Shown here piece after piece: positions 31,593-40,397 of a DNA stretch of 47,905 bases. The DNA is from Chloroflexota bacterium. Its GTDB lineage: Bacteria > Chloroflexota > Anaerolineae > Anaerolineales > Villigracilaceae. The translations under genes were made by a program, and so were the position numbers. The stretch spans positions 1 through 47,905 of the forward strand of contig JAEWVF010000034.1 in NCBI GenBank assembly GCA_023459215.1, in the 5' to 3' direction. The stretch's first letter is position 1; each line of letters starts with the position of its first letter. The notes beneath the pieces were generated by a model that had not been told where the DNA came from, made no database searches, and saw only the letters and a program-made list of their open reading frames with translations.

Positions 31593-32780
31593 CTAGCGCG
31601 AGGGGCGCGAGCGGCCAATGACGCGCTCGTAACTGCTCAAGAACTCGTGAGTCCAGTTCATCAATTCCTGCAACTGGGTTTCGGTGATTTCGTTGGTCTG
31701 CTGGAAGGTATCCTGCATGGCCTGGAGCACATCGTCCACGGCAGCCACGCGCTGGTTGATTTTCTCCAACTCAACGCGGACATCTTTTTGAATCTCATCC
31801 TGGGTCAGCGAGTAGTTGGTCCAGCGTTTTTGATCGTCGGACTTGAACGTGACCCATTCCTGGCGGAAGCGGTCTTCAGCCAGGCGCTGGATCTCGGTAA
31901 TTTCCTTGATGCGGCGCTCGAGGCGCGAGTTGATGTCGTCGAAGGCATCCTGCGAACGCTTGACGGCGCGCTGGGTATCTTCGAGCTGGGCAATCTGGGC
32001 GTCCAGGTTGGCGGTCTGGCGGAAGAAGGAGTCAAAACGCAACTGCCATTCCTTCCAGGTGCGCTCACGGTCAATCTGGGCCAGGTTCTGCTTCTCGATA
32101 AATTCCAACTGGGCGCGGCGGCGCTCGGCTTCGCTGGCCAGAATCTCATTCACGCGCGTATCGAGCATACGGAATGAATCGGCGTTGATGTCAACGCGCT
32201 CACGGGCCTCGTCCGAACGCTTGCGGATGGCAATCATCTCGCCCTGCAGGTCGGCCAGGCGCTTGAAATCCTGTTTGCGGGCTTCATCGACCAGGCGCAC
32301 CGAGCGGCGTATGTCTTCGTCGACATGCGGAAGCTCGGCAATGCGCTTATCCAATTCGGAGATGGAGCGCGTCAGGCGGGAAACATCCTCCTCGCGCGCT
32401 TTGAGACCTTTCTTGAACTCATCGAGCACTTCGAGGTTTTTACGCAGTTCGATCAAGGATTTGTTGATATTTTCAACTTCAGTACGGCGGCGGGCATCGG
32501 CCTCGCGGTCGTGTTTTTCCTGGCGTTTTTCGACCTCTTCAATCGATTTGGTCAGTTCGGTGCGATACTGCGCAATCGTGCCTTCGAATTGCTCCAGGCG
32601 CGCCGCCGAGGAGGAGAAACGCGCCAGGTCGGCGGCAACTTCCTTAATCTGTTCGCGCAGCAGGCCAAAATTGCCTTCATACCCATTAAGCTGCTGCTGC
32701 AAATCCGCAATCAGGGTGTGATCCTTGCGGTGTTCTTTTTCAAGCCATTCAAGGCGTTTGGCGATGTCTTCAAGTTCCAT
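31593..32780 (-). CDS. Long coiled-coil protein of unknown function
   Basis: 395 residues from the ATG at 32780 (GGAG about 9 bases upstream). Almost the whole chain is heptad-patterned and rich in Glu, Arg, Lys, Gln and Leu (for example LEWLEKEHRKDHTLIADLQ and RRIKEITEIQRLAEDRFRQ), with no signal peptide or membrane span. There is a small conserved-looking tail (NWTHEFLSSYERVIGRSRPSR). It resembles SMC-hinge-less coiled-coil scaffolds. Possible roles are in cell shape, division or nucleoid organisation; none is supported by sequence. It lies 84 bases upstream of selB. Confidence 0.7.
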   Translation of the reverse strand: MELEDIAKRLEWLEKEHRKDHTLIADLQQQLNGYEGNFGLLREQIKEVAADLARFSSSAARLEQFEGTIAQYRTELTKSIEEVEKRQEKHDREADARRRTEVENINKSLIELRKNLEVLDEFKKGLKAREEDVSRLTRSISELDKRIAELPHVDEDIRRSVRLVDEARKQDFKRLADLQGEMIAIRKRSDEARERVDINADSFRMLDTRVNEILASEAERRRAQLEFIEKQNLAQIDRERTWKEWQLRFDSFFRQTANLDAQIAQLEDTQRAVKRSQDAFDDINSRLERRIKEITEIQRLAEDRFRQEWVTFKSDDQKRWTNYSLTQDEIQKDVRVELEKINQRVAAVDDVLQAMQDTFQQTNEITETQLQELMNWTHEFLSSYERVIGRSRPSR

Positions 32781-32912
32781 GACGCATTGCTCCGGGGAAT
32801 ATAAAATCGGCATCAGCCGGGGAATTCAAAAGGAATGGGGGAAACGGCCCGTCAGCCCAGGCCCAACGATAATACCCAACAAATTATAGCACGGCAGATT
32901 TGCGCATCTCAA

Positions 32913-34316
32913 TCAGCGCGAAATCTGAGTGAACAGGCTGCCCAGGTTGGCCAGCAACGGCGCGGCCCACTGCGGGAAAAGGCCGACGATGAACATCGCC
33001 GTTACGCCAACCGCAATCATGACACGTTGGGTGCGCGATTCCTGGACCGTCCAGGGTGTGTTCTCGGGAGCCTGGGTCAGGACCGCCAGGCTGCGCAGGG
33101 CGGCAATCCACAGGCCGAGGTTGGCCAGCCCCATCCAAACCGCGGGGGCCAGCTCGCGGCTGGCAAATCCCTGCCAGAGCACCTGGCGCACCGGGAAGCT
33201 GGCCAGCAGCGGCACACCGCTCAAGGACAGAATCGAAACAAAAATACCAAGCGTTGCCAACGGGTAGCGGCGCGCCAGGCCCTGCAAGGACTGGTAGCGC
33301 AGGTTTTCGGCATCCTGTTGCAGCACCGAGAGCGACATGGCCCAGGTTCCGTAGGCCAGGGCGCGCGGCACAATCATGAAGAAAACGATTTCCAGGCCGA
33401 GCATACGGTCTGGCAGGCTGATGGCCAACAGCGAAAAGCCAATCTCAGTCACAGCGGCGTAGCCAAAAACGCGCCCGGCCTGACGCTGGAAAGCCGCCCA
33501 AATCCCGCCCGAGAGCGCGGTCAGCAGGCCGACGAATTGCAGCACCGCAAAAAACCCTTCCGATTCGCGGATCCAGGAATAACGGTCGACAAAATTCAGG
33601 GCAAACAACAGGCTGAAGGTGGGGAAGGTCGAAAATACGAACCCGACCGCATAGGGTGCAGCCTGTCCGGCCAGCATCGGCAGCCAGGTTGAAAGCGGGA
33701 AAATCGAGAGCAGGAAGGAAAATCCCAGACCGAGCAGGATGGCCGCCTGCAAGATGACCGCCAGGTCGCGCGGGCCAGCCTCGACCCCCGAGAGCAGAAA
33801 ACCTGCAAACAGGATGAATGGCGTCGACAGGCTCTGGTAGACCAGGAAGCGAAGCAGTCCGCGCCCGGCTGGTTTGCCCGGCTCGGCCAGCATGAAAACC
33901 GCCAGCAGCACCGCCCCCTGAATCAGGATGGCGGCATACAGGAAGGGGCGAATCGCCAGCGAGGCGGTCAGGGTGGCAATCGCCATCAGGCCAAACGGAA
34001 TCAGGCGGCGGGCGTTCCCAACGGCAAGCGTACCAAAGAACCAGAACGCGCCGGTGGCATAAGCCAGGACCAGCACCAGTTGGGCGGCCGGGGTCAGGCT
34101 GATTTGGCGGCCCAGCAGGTCGAGGGTCGAATCGATGCGGAAGGAGAAAAAGCCGAAGAAGTTCAGGGCGGTATCGGTCGGTGCGAGCAGGGCCAGGATC
34201 GCCAGCGCCGTAGCGATTATTCCGCCCAACCAGGCCACCAGGCGCTCACGCGGGATAATCAGCAGGAAGGCCCCCAGGGCAAACGGCAGGCCAATCCAAA
34301 TCAGGGGCGCGCTCAT
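32913..34316 (-). CDS. Complex I/Mrp-antiporter-like membrane subunit (NuoN/NuoM-like), divergent
   Basis: 467 residues, about 14 membrane spans. The central part aligns by eye with the proton-antiporter domain: FLLSIFPLSTWLPMLAGQAAPYAVGFVFSTFPTFSLLFAL corresponds to the usual K-S-A-x-x-P-L-H-T-W-L-P region (given in part). The Lys and His expected there read Leu and Ser. In the fifth-span region the usual Glu appears as Gln (LIQGAVLLAVF). It overlaps the previous gene by ATGA. It probably belongs to a membrane complex with the next two genes, but proton or ion pumping is uncertain. Confidence 0.72.
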   Translation of the reverse strand: MSAPLIWIGLPFALGAFLLIIPRERLVAWLGGIIATALAILALLAPTDTALNFFGFFSFRIDSTLDLLGRQISLTPAAQLVLVLAYATGAFWFFGTLAVGNARRLIPFGLMAIATLTASLAIRPFLYAAILIQGAVLLAVFMLAEPGKPAGRGLLRFLVYQSLSTPFILFAGFLLSGVEAGPRDLAVILQAAILLGLGFSFLLSIFPLSTWLPMLAGQAAPYAVGFVFSTFPTFSLLFALNFVDRYSWIRESEGFFAVLQFVGLLTALSGGIWAAFQRQAGRVFGYAAVTEIGFSLLAISLPDRMLGLEIVFFMIVPRALAYGTWAMSLSVLQQDAENLRYQSLQGLARRYPLATLGIFVSILSLSGVPLLASFPVRQVLWQGFASRELAPAVWMGLANLGLWIAALRSLAVLTQAPENTPWTVQESRTQRVMIAVGVTAMFIVGLFPQWAAPLLANLGSLFTQISR

Positions 34317-34900
34317 TCGACCGGCTCCTGTTCGGCGGAGAATTGCAAGGTCAGCAGATAGGAACCGGCCAGGGCAATCCCCAGGGTGGAAGCCGTCAAC
34401 AGGGCGGCAACCAGCACCGAGTTGTCCAGCGGCGAGGAGAGCAGGTCGAAACCCGAAAAGGTGGTCAGCAAGCCGAGCGTCACCCGGAAGGGGTCGGCGG
34501 TCATGCCCAGTTGCAACAATCCCTGGCCAATCAGGAGCAGCGCAGCCAGCACCAACGGGAAACCGGCATCGGGAATCCAGTCGTTGACCACCAGTGTGCC
34601 CTGAAAAACCGCCCCGGCCACAACCAGCGCCAGCAAGAGCTTAAAGAGACGGCTCGATTGGATCGGCAGGAAATCGGCCTGGTTCGACAAAGTCACCCCC
34701 AGGATGGCAGCGGCCATCCAACCGGTGACCAGCTTGGCCGCCGACAGGGTCAACGGCCAGTGGATAAGGAAAAGCGAAAAAATCGCCAGGTACTGAAGCG
34801 CCAACACCGCCAGGCTCCAGCGCCAATCACGGCTGAGGAGCAGCACCAGGGTGGTAGCCAAAATCAGGATGGCGGCAAACCAGCGCAGAAATTCAAACAT
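34313..34900 (-). CDS. Small membrane subunit of the complex I-like cluster (NuoK/MnhC-like plan)
   Basis: 195 residues from the ATG at 34900 (a GTG precedes it). About six membrane spans. Its position between two antiporter-like subunits, and the Leu/Ala-rich spans with a QGLLQLGM...TLGLLTTFSGFDLL stretch near the middle, resemble the NuoK/MnhC place in complex I and Mrp clusters. It is longer than NuoK (about 100), so it may be a fusion with extra spans. The stop overlaps the next start (ATGA). Assignment rests mainly on context. Confidence 0.5.
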   Translation of the reverse strand: MFEFLRWFAAILILATTLVLLLSRDWRWSLAVLALQYLAIFSLFLIHWPLTLSAAKLVTGWMAAAILGVTLSNQADFLPIQSSRLFKLLLALVVAGAVFQGTLVVNDWIPDAGFPLVLAALLLIGQGLLQLGMTADPFRVTLGLLTTFSGFDLLSSPLDNSVLVAALLTASTLGIALAGSYLLTLQFSAEQEPVE

Positions 34901-34913
34901 CACGGGAATCCAC

Positions 34914-36497
34914 TTAGAAAGAAACCTGCCGGAACCAGATAATCAACAGAACCAGCACCAAAATCGTCCATAACAGGCCGCCGTCGCCTTCAAGCAGGCC
35001 CGAGACAAACTCGACCAGGCGGCGCAAGGCGCGATAGCCATTCCAGACCACGGCGGCGAAAGATTCGAGCCAGTTCGCCAGCCGCGATTCGCCCTCGCGC
35101 AAAACTGCCGGGCGCCGGGCATTGCCATTCTGGGCGGCAGCGCTCAGGCGCGCAATCCGCCACCAGACGAGCAGGGCCAGCAGACTAATCAAGCCGATGG
35201 CCAGGGCCATCGGCCACAGCCCGACCTGCAATGCGCCGGGCCAGCCCCAGAGACCGGGCAGAACCGCAGCCGCAACCAGCACCGCCAGGCCCAGCGGATA
35301 AGCCGTCTGCGCCCAACGCGGCAAGCTGGCCAGTTCGCTTTCGCTTTTATGCCAGAGATGGCGCACAAAACCCAGCAGCAACAGCACCTGACCGGCGACA
35401 ACGAAAGGCCAGAAGAGCCAATCGAGCGGCGCGGCCCCCAACCAGGCGGTAGCGGTCAGGGTAAACGGCAGGGACAACAGTCCCAGGCCCAAACCGCTCA
35501 AAACCAGGGTAAAAATCCGCTGGCGGGCAGAGTACAGGAAAACCAACCCGCCAAAGACAATCAGCGCCAGGCCCCAGGCCGCGCTGCCCAGCGGACTGCC
35601 GCGCAAGGCGGCCAGCACGGACAGGGAACCCAGGCCAATCAGCCAGTAGGGACGGGCCGAGAGTTCGTCCGGGGCGGCCAGCCACTTCCAGGCGCCATAA
35701 ATCAGGGCCAGGGCCAACAGTCCTTGCAGAAAGGGCGCAAGTCCGACCGGAACCAGGCCGACCGGCAAACGCGCCAGCAAAACCAGGCTGGAGGAGGCCA
35801 CCGCCAGGCGCAGCACCGTACCCATCCCGCGCCGCAAGGCCGGTTCGCTGCGGTAGGTCAGGTGCAGGGGCAAAACCCCCAGGCGCAAGCCGACCGCCAG
35901 CAGGAAAAACAAGCCCGACTGCGGCGAAAGCGCGCCAAAAGAAGACAAAGCCACGCCGTTGGTGGCCATCGCCCACAGGGCAAAACCGGTGCCAAAGGCG
36001 CGGATGCCGAACGAAATCACTGCGCGCTCGCTCAAATCGGGCTGGCGCGCCAGGCGCAGGGTATTGACCAATTCCAGCAGGTCGAGACCGGTCCAGACCA
36101 GCACCAGGGTCAGCGGATTGGCGGAAACATAGGCCAACATGCCCAGCGCGGTCAGGCCGAGCGTCCCGATCCAGGCCGAGGGGCTGACGCCGGTCGCCTG
36201 GGCCGGGGCGGTCAAAATCACCGCCAGAGCCAGCGCCCCGAGGGCCAGCGCGTAAACCCAGCCAATCTCATCCACCAGGAAGACCGGCCAGGCGGCAAAC
36301 AGGCCCGAAGGCAGCCAGGGATTTTCAAGGGCCAGCACGGGCAAATCCAACTGCCAGAAAAAGATGCTGCCCCAAGCCAGTAGCGCGCCGAGCGCCGCCG
36401 CCAGCCAGGCATATGAAAACGGCCGCCGCGCCAGGTGCAAAATCCCAACGGCGAGCAAGGCGGCAAAATAAAAACCAAAAGTCAGGAAAAACAACAT
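34914..36497 (-). CDS. Complex I/hydrogenase-4-like membrane subunit (NuoL/HyfB-like), divergent
   Basis: 527 residues, about 14-15 membrane spans, with a long amphipathic C-terminal segment (LANWLESFAAVVWNGYRALRRLVEFVSGLLEGDGG) as in NuoL or hydrogenase-4 subunits. LVLVWTGLDLLELVNTL stands where the W-E-G motif of functional subunits lies, with Thr replacing Glu. LRLGVLPLHLTYRSEPALRRGMGTV replaces the usual K-x-x-PLH-W-LPDAMEGP. The PLH is kept but the downstream acid and proline motif is lost. It is the first gene of a three-gene operon, divergent from the DUF3048 gene. Confidence 0.72.
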   Translation of the reverse strand: MLFFLTFGFYFAALLAVGILHLARRPFSYAWLAAALGALLAWGSIFFWQLDLPVLALENPWLPSGLFAAWPVFLVDEIGWVYALALGALALAVILTAPAQATGVSPSAWIGTLGLTALGMLAYVSANPLTLVLVWTGLDLLELVNTLRLARQPDLSERAVISFGIRAFGTGFALWAMATNGVALSSFGALSPQSGLFFLLAVGLRLGVLPLHLTYRSEPALRRGMGTVLRLAVASSSLVLLARLPVGLVPVGLAPFLQGLLALALIYGAWKWLAAPDELSARPYWLIGLGSLSVLAALRGSPLGSAAWGLALIVFGGLVFLYSARQRIFTLVLSGLGLGLLSLPFTLTATAWLGAAPLDWLFWPFVVAGQVLLLLGFVRHLWHKSESELASLPRWAQTAYPLGLAVLVAAAVLPGLWGWPGALQVGLWPMALAIGLISLLALLVWWRIARLSAAAQNGNARRPAVLREGESRLANWLESFAAVVWNGYRALRRLVEFVSGLLEGDGGLLWTILVLVLLIIWFRQVSF

Positions 36498-36557
36498 GAT
36501 GCGTTATTTTATCACCACCCTCGTAACGCGCTGCAAATCAGGCGGTATAATCGCGTC

Positions 36558-37892
36558 ATGACCACAACCCGGCTCAAGACCCTGCTCATCGTCATCTGGG
36601 GGTTGTTCTTCATCTTATTGCTGGCCCTGGCCGGTATTTTCTGGATGCAAAACGGGGGACTTTTCGCCCCGCAAGCTGAATCCGCTGCCGAAATGCTGCC
36701 GACCCCCGGACAGCCCACCGCCGAGCGCCCCACCCCAAGCCTGACGCCCACCCATCGGGCCGTCCTGACCCCGACCGCCCTGCCGAGCAACACCCCGGCG
36801 GCCACCATCCTGGCGGCCCTGCCGCCTGTCCAACTCCCGGCCAATTACGACCCCTATACCGGACTGATTCCCAGCGACCCTTCGCGCCTGGAACGCCGGC
36901 CAATGGCGGTCAAAATCACCAACTTCCCGCGCCGGGTGCGCGATTACCAGTACGGACTGATGCGGGCCGACGTGGCCTACGAGTATTACATCGAGGACGG
37001 CCTGACGCGCTTCATCGCCGTATTTTACGGACAAGATGCCGAGAAAGCCGGGCCGGTGCGCTCCGGGCGCTACTTCGACGAACATATCGCGCGCATGTAC
37101 CAGTCCTACCTGGTTTTTGCCAATGCCGATGAACGGGTCGAGGAATTCCTGCTGAACAGCGAACTGCTCAAACGGCTGTTCGTGCCGACCGACAACAACT
37201 GCCCGCCGCTCTGCCGCGACACCAGCATCAAGGATTACAACAATTTCTTCGTCGACACCGCCGGAATCACGGAATATACACGCAAGATTGGGCACGAAAA
37301 CCAGCGTCTCGACCTGCGCAGCACCTTTTTCGACCTGATGCCGCCCAGTTGGCCGCTGGTCGTCAACGAAGTCAGCATCCGCTACTCGATTTACAGCTAC
37401 CACTCCTGGCGCTACGATCCGACTCGCCATCAGTATGCGCGTTTCGCCGATACGGTCGACGCGGAAACCCCCGCCGAGGAAGTTTACGGCCCGCACCTTG
37501 ATATGCTGACCGGCGAGCAAATCTACGCCAGCAACGTGGTCGTGCTTGTGGTGCCACACAACTTCAAAACCGAGTTCGACCGCGCCGATCAGGTTTTCGA
37601 CCTGCAACTGCTCGGCGAGGGCGAGGCCTACGTTTTCCGCGAGGGACGGGCCAGCGCCGCCATCTGGCAGCGCGACGCGCTCGAACAGCCAATCCGCCTG
37701 CTCGACCCGGCCCGCAACCTGCTCGGCCTGACTCCCGGCAACACTTTTTACATCGTCATCAACCCCGAATCGAGCCTGGAGCAGGGCAAAAACAGCGTGC
37801 GCTTCACCTTCAACATCCCGGCCCGGCGGGCGACGCCCACCGCCACCCCACCCGGCTTCGTGCCCAGCCCGACGCCCCGGAAACGCGACTGA
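36558..37892 (+). CDS. DUF3048 (YerB-like) membrane-anchored protein
   Basis: 444 residues from the ATG at 36558; a longer upstream frame would overlap the divergent gene. An N-terminal membrane anchor (LKTLLIVIWGLFFILLLALAGIFW) is followed by a Pro/Thr-rich low-complexity stalk (TPSLTPTHRAVLTPTALPS). The DUF3048 domain begins at NYDPYTGLIPSDPSRLERRPMAVKI. Typical features are VRSGRYFDEHIARMYQSYL, the CPPLC pair, and a second domain ending NPESSLEQGKNSVRFTF. The tail is again Pro/Thr-rich. DUF3048 proteins lie outside the membrane in Gram-positive and Chloroflexota cells; their biochemical role is unknown. Confidence 0.9.
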   Translation: MTTTRLKTLLIVIWGLFFILLLALAGIFWMQNGGLFAPQAESAAEMLPTPGQPTAERPTPSLTPTHRAVLTPTALPSNTPAATILAALPPVQLPANYDPYTGLIPSDPSRLERRPMAVKITNFPRRVRDYQYGLMRADVAYEYYIEDGLTRFIAVFYGQDAEKAGPVRSGRYFDEHIARMYQSYLVFANADERVEEFLLNSELLKRLFVPTDNNCPPLCRDTSIKDYNNFFVDTAGITEYTRKIGHENQRLDLRSTFFDLMPPSWPLVVNEVSIRYSIYSYHSWRYDPTRHQYARFADTVDAETPAEEVYGPHLDMLTGEQIYASNVVVLVVPHNFKTEFDRADQVFDLQLLGEGEAYVFREGRASAAIWQRDALEQPIRLLDPARNLLGLTPGNTFYIVINPESSLEQGKNSVRFTFNIPARRATPTATPPGFVPSPTPRKRD

Positions 37893-37981
37893 TTCCCCAG
37901 CACGGGCAGACAAAAAATCCCCAAAATCAAGAATTACCAGCATCCCCAGGCGCAGAACTTGTTAACCAACAGGAGGCAACC

Positions 37982-38653
37982 ATGTGCGGACGTTTCACAT
38001 TAACGGTCGACACCGCCGAACTGCAAGAGGCTTTCAGCGGGTTCCAGTTCCCGGTCCAGGTTGGGCCGCGCTACAACATCGCCCCCAGCCAGCCGGTGCT
38101 GGTACTGGCCAACGACGGCAAAAACACAGCCGATTTCTTCGTCTGGGGGTTGATTCCCGGCTGGGCAAAAGACCCAACCATCGGCGCGCGGATGATCAAC
38201 GCCCGCGGCGAAACCCTGGGAGAGAAGCCCTCCTTCCGCGGGCCGTACCGCTACAAACGCTGCCTGATTCCCGCCGACGGCTTTTACGAATGGCGTCAGG
38301 AACCCGGCGCGAAGCTCAAAACCCCGCACTACATCCATATGAAAAACGCCCAACCGTTCGCCTTCGCCGGGCTGTGGGACGAATGGCTGGGGCCGGACGG
38401 CAGCCAGGTCAAATCCTGCACGATCATCACCACCGCGCCGAACGCACTGGTGGCGGGCATCCATGAGCGCATGCCGGTCATCCTGCGCCGCGAAGATTAC
38501 GCCGCCTGGCTCACGCCCGAAGCGCGCCAGCCGGGCGAACTGAACCGCCTGCTGGCCGCCTACCCGGCGGAAGAGATGGAAGCCTACCCGGTCAGCCGGT
38601 TGGTCAACCAGGCCCGCCTGGATGCGCCCGAAATGGTCAGGCCGGCGGCATGA
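37982..38653 (+). CDS. yedK: SRAP-domain protein (YedK/HMCES): abasic-site crosslinking DNA repair
   Basis: 223 residues. SRAP proteins form a thiazolidine link through Cys2 to abasic sites in single-stranded DNA and so shield them from cleavage. The essential residues are visible: MCGRF with Cys2 exposed after Met removal, the PRYNIAPSQ loop, INARGETL, IPADGFYEW with the catalytic Glu, and the HERMPVIL histidine. The ATG has AGGAGG just upstream. Its stop overlaps the MFS gene start (ATGA, 38650), so the two are co-translated, though no functional link is known. Confidence 0.96.
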   Translation: MCGRFTLTVDTAELQEAFSGFQFPVQVGPRYNIAPSQPVLVLANDGKNTADFFVWGLIPGWAKDPTIGARMINARGETLGEKPSFRGPYRYKRCLIPADGFYEWRQEPGAKLKTPHYIHMKNAQPFAFAGLWDEWLGPDGSQVKSCTIITTAPNALVAGIHERMPVILRREDYAAWLTPEARQPGELNRLLAAYPAEEMEAYPVSRLVNQARLDAPEMVRPAA

Positions 38654-39909
38654 GTTTCAAGGATAAATTTCTCGAGCGCTTCCCGGCGCTGGCCTCGCGC
38701 GATTTCGTTCTGTTCTGGGTCGGCCAGTTCGTTTCGCTGACCGGAACCTGGATGCAATCGACCACCCAGCCTTACCTGGCTTACCAACTGACCGGGCGGC
38801 CGTTCGACCTGGGGCTGATCGGCTTCGCCGGGACGCTGCCGACCCTGTTCCTGGCCCTGCCAGCCGGGGTACTGATCGAACGCCACGACAAACGCAAAAT
38901 TGTGATGGTTTTGCAGGCCGTGATGATGCTGCAAGCCCTGACGCTGGCCGCCCTGACCCTGAGCGGGATGATTCGGCTCTGGCACATCGTTGTGCTGGCG
39001 CTGGTGCTGGGAACTGCCAACGCAGTCGAAATCACCGCCCGCCAGGCAATGCTGATCGAACTGGTCGGCAAGGAGGCGCTGCCAAACGCAATCGCGCTGC
39101 AAGCGACGATTTTCAACGCGGCGCGCGTGCTCGGCCCCTCGCTGGTGGCGCCCTTCCTGATTTTCATCGAGAAGAACGGCGCGGGCTGGGCCTTCCTGGC
39201 CAACGGGGTTTCGTACCTGTTCGTGATTGGCGGCCTGTTTTACGCCAGGACACCCTTCAAGGAAGCCGGGCAGGCCAAAGCGCAGAACCTGATGGAAGGG
39301 CTGCGCGAGGGTCAGCGCTACATTTTCTCGACGGCCTCGATCAGCATGTTAATCCTGATGGCGACCACGGTCGGTATGATCGGTTTCCCGTTCGTGCAGC
39401 AGATTCCGGCCTTTGCGCGGGATGTGCTGGCCCAGGCCGGCGATACGGATGCGACCGTGGCGGCCCGCAACAGCGCGATGTACACCTTCCAGGGTTTCGG
39501 CGCGCTGACCGCGGCGGTTATCCTGGCGGCTTACAACCCGCGCCGCAAGGGCTGGCTGTTAACCTTTGGCCAGGCGGCCTTCATCTTCAGCCTGATCGGC
39601 CTGGGGCTGACCCGCTCAGTCCCGCTGGCGCTGGGGTTGATGGTTTTCCTGGGCTGGGGCACGGTCACGCAACTGGCGACGATGAACACCCTGATTCAGT
39701 TGCAGGTGCCCAACGAGCTGCGCGGACGGGTTTTCAGCGTTTACCTGTGGGCCTTGCAGGGCATCGCGCCCTTTGGCAGCATCCTGGTCGGGGCGATGGC
39801 CCAGGCCTGGGGCGTTTCGGCGGCTGCGGCGGCCTGCGGGGCGCTGGCGCTGGCGGCGATTGCCAGCATCCACCTGTTCAATCCCTTCATCCGCGAGACG
39901 GTGGTGTGA
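38650..39909 (+). CDS. MFS transporter, EntS/MFS_3-like exporter
   Basis: 419 residues with about 12 membrane spans. It starts ALASRDFVLFWVGQFVSLTGTWMQSTTQPYLAYQLTG and has the motif-A-like loop LPAGVLIERHDKRKIV after span 2, a pattern of the MFS_3 family that includes enterobactin exporter EntS and macrolide exporters. A periplasmic or external loop holds AFARDVLAQAGDTDATVAARN, and the ELRGRVFSVYLWALQGIAPFGSIL segment is also typical. The substrate is unknown. It overlaps the SRAP gene by four bases. Confidence 0.92.
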   Translation: MSFKDKFLERFPALASRDFVLFWVGQFVSLTGTWMQSTTQPYLAYQLTGRPFDLGLIGFAGTLPTLFLALPAGVLIERHDKRKIVMVLQAVMMLQALTLAALTLSGMIRLWHIVVLALVLGTANAVEITARQAMLIELVGKEALPNAIALQATIFNAARVLGPSLVAPFLIFIEKNGAGWAFLANGVSYLFVIGGLFYARTPFKEAGQAKAQNLMEGLREGQRYIFSTASISMLILMATTVGMIGFPFVQQIPAFARDVLAQAGDTDATVAARNSAMYTFQGFGALTAAVILAAYNPRRKGWLLTFGQAAFIFSLIGLGLTRSVPLALGLMVFLGWGTVTQLATMNTLIQLQVPNELRGRVFSVYLWALQGIAPFGSILVGAMAQAWGVSAAAAACGALALAAIASIHLFNPFIRETVV

Positions 39910-39928
39910 TGGCCTTATCGAGGTGAAG

Positions 39929-40262
39929 TGTCATTGCGAAGCGGCGGTTTTTGACGCTGAAGCAATCTCCTGAGTTTGAGCGCCGCCCGTTCAATCGGAG
40001 ATTTCTATTCTTTCTCGCCACCGGGCACTTTGACAATTAGGCCAAATAGAACGCGGATTTCACTGATTGAACGGATTTGCGCGGAGTTAAAAAAGATCAG
40101 CGAAATCAGCATAATCCGTATTACACCGCACTGCGGCGCAAGTGTCCGCGTTCTATTTTTCTTTGCCAACCCAAACTGTCGGGGGGCTAGTATTCTTTTG
40201 GGGATTGCTTCCCTGGCCTGTCCGGCCAGGACAGGCGGGCAGAGAACGCCTCGCAATGACAA
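39929..40262. repeat. Composite repeat: palindromic element split by another repeat
   Basis: TGTCATTGCGAAGCGG...GAAGCAATCTCC (39929-39973) and GGGGATTGCTTCCC...CCTCGCAATGACA (40198-40261) look like the two halves of one palindromic element. About 220 bases between them hold dispersed repeat copy C. A GC-rich insert CCTGTCCGGCCAGGACAGG (40217-40235) sits in the right half. The 488-base gap before the M23 gene holds this composite and otherwise nothing I can assign. Confidence 0.75.
40044..40158. repeat. Dispersed repeat copy C, interior reversed relative to copy A
   Basis: AAATAGAACGCGGA (40044-40057) and its complement (40145-40158) bound an 87-base interior that is the reverse complement of copy A's interior, ending GCGGCGCAAGTG instead of beginning CACTTGCGCCGC. 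The outer flanks (ATTAGGCC left; TTGCCAACCCAAACTGTCGG right) keep the same orientation as in copy A. Confidence 0.9.
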
Positions 40263-40397
40263 GCGGTGAATCGGCCCTTCAACTGCGGGCTGCGCTTCGC
40301 ACTGCGCTCAGGGCTGCAGGGCGGGATTAATCAACGCTTAAGGCATCGCTTGACGGGTTTCTGCGGGCCATGTTATCATGGCCAAAACAGGTAAAAA

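Noticed and set aside
36615..37943. A 442-codon minus-strand frame antisense to the DUF3048 gene
   Set aside because: Composition is that of a GC-rich shadow and it overlaps the whole DUF3048 gene, which has a membrane anchor and family motifs.
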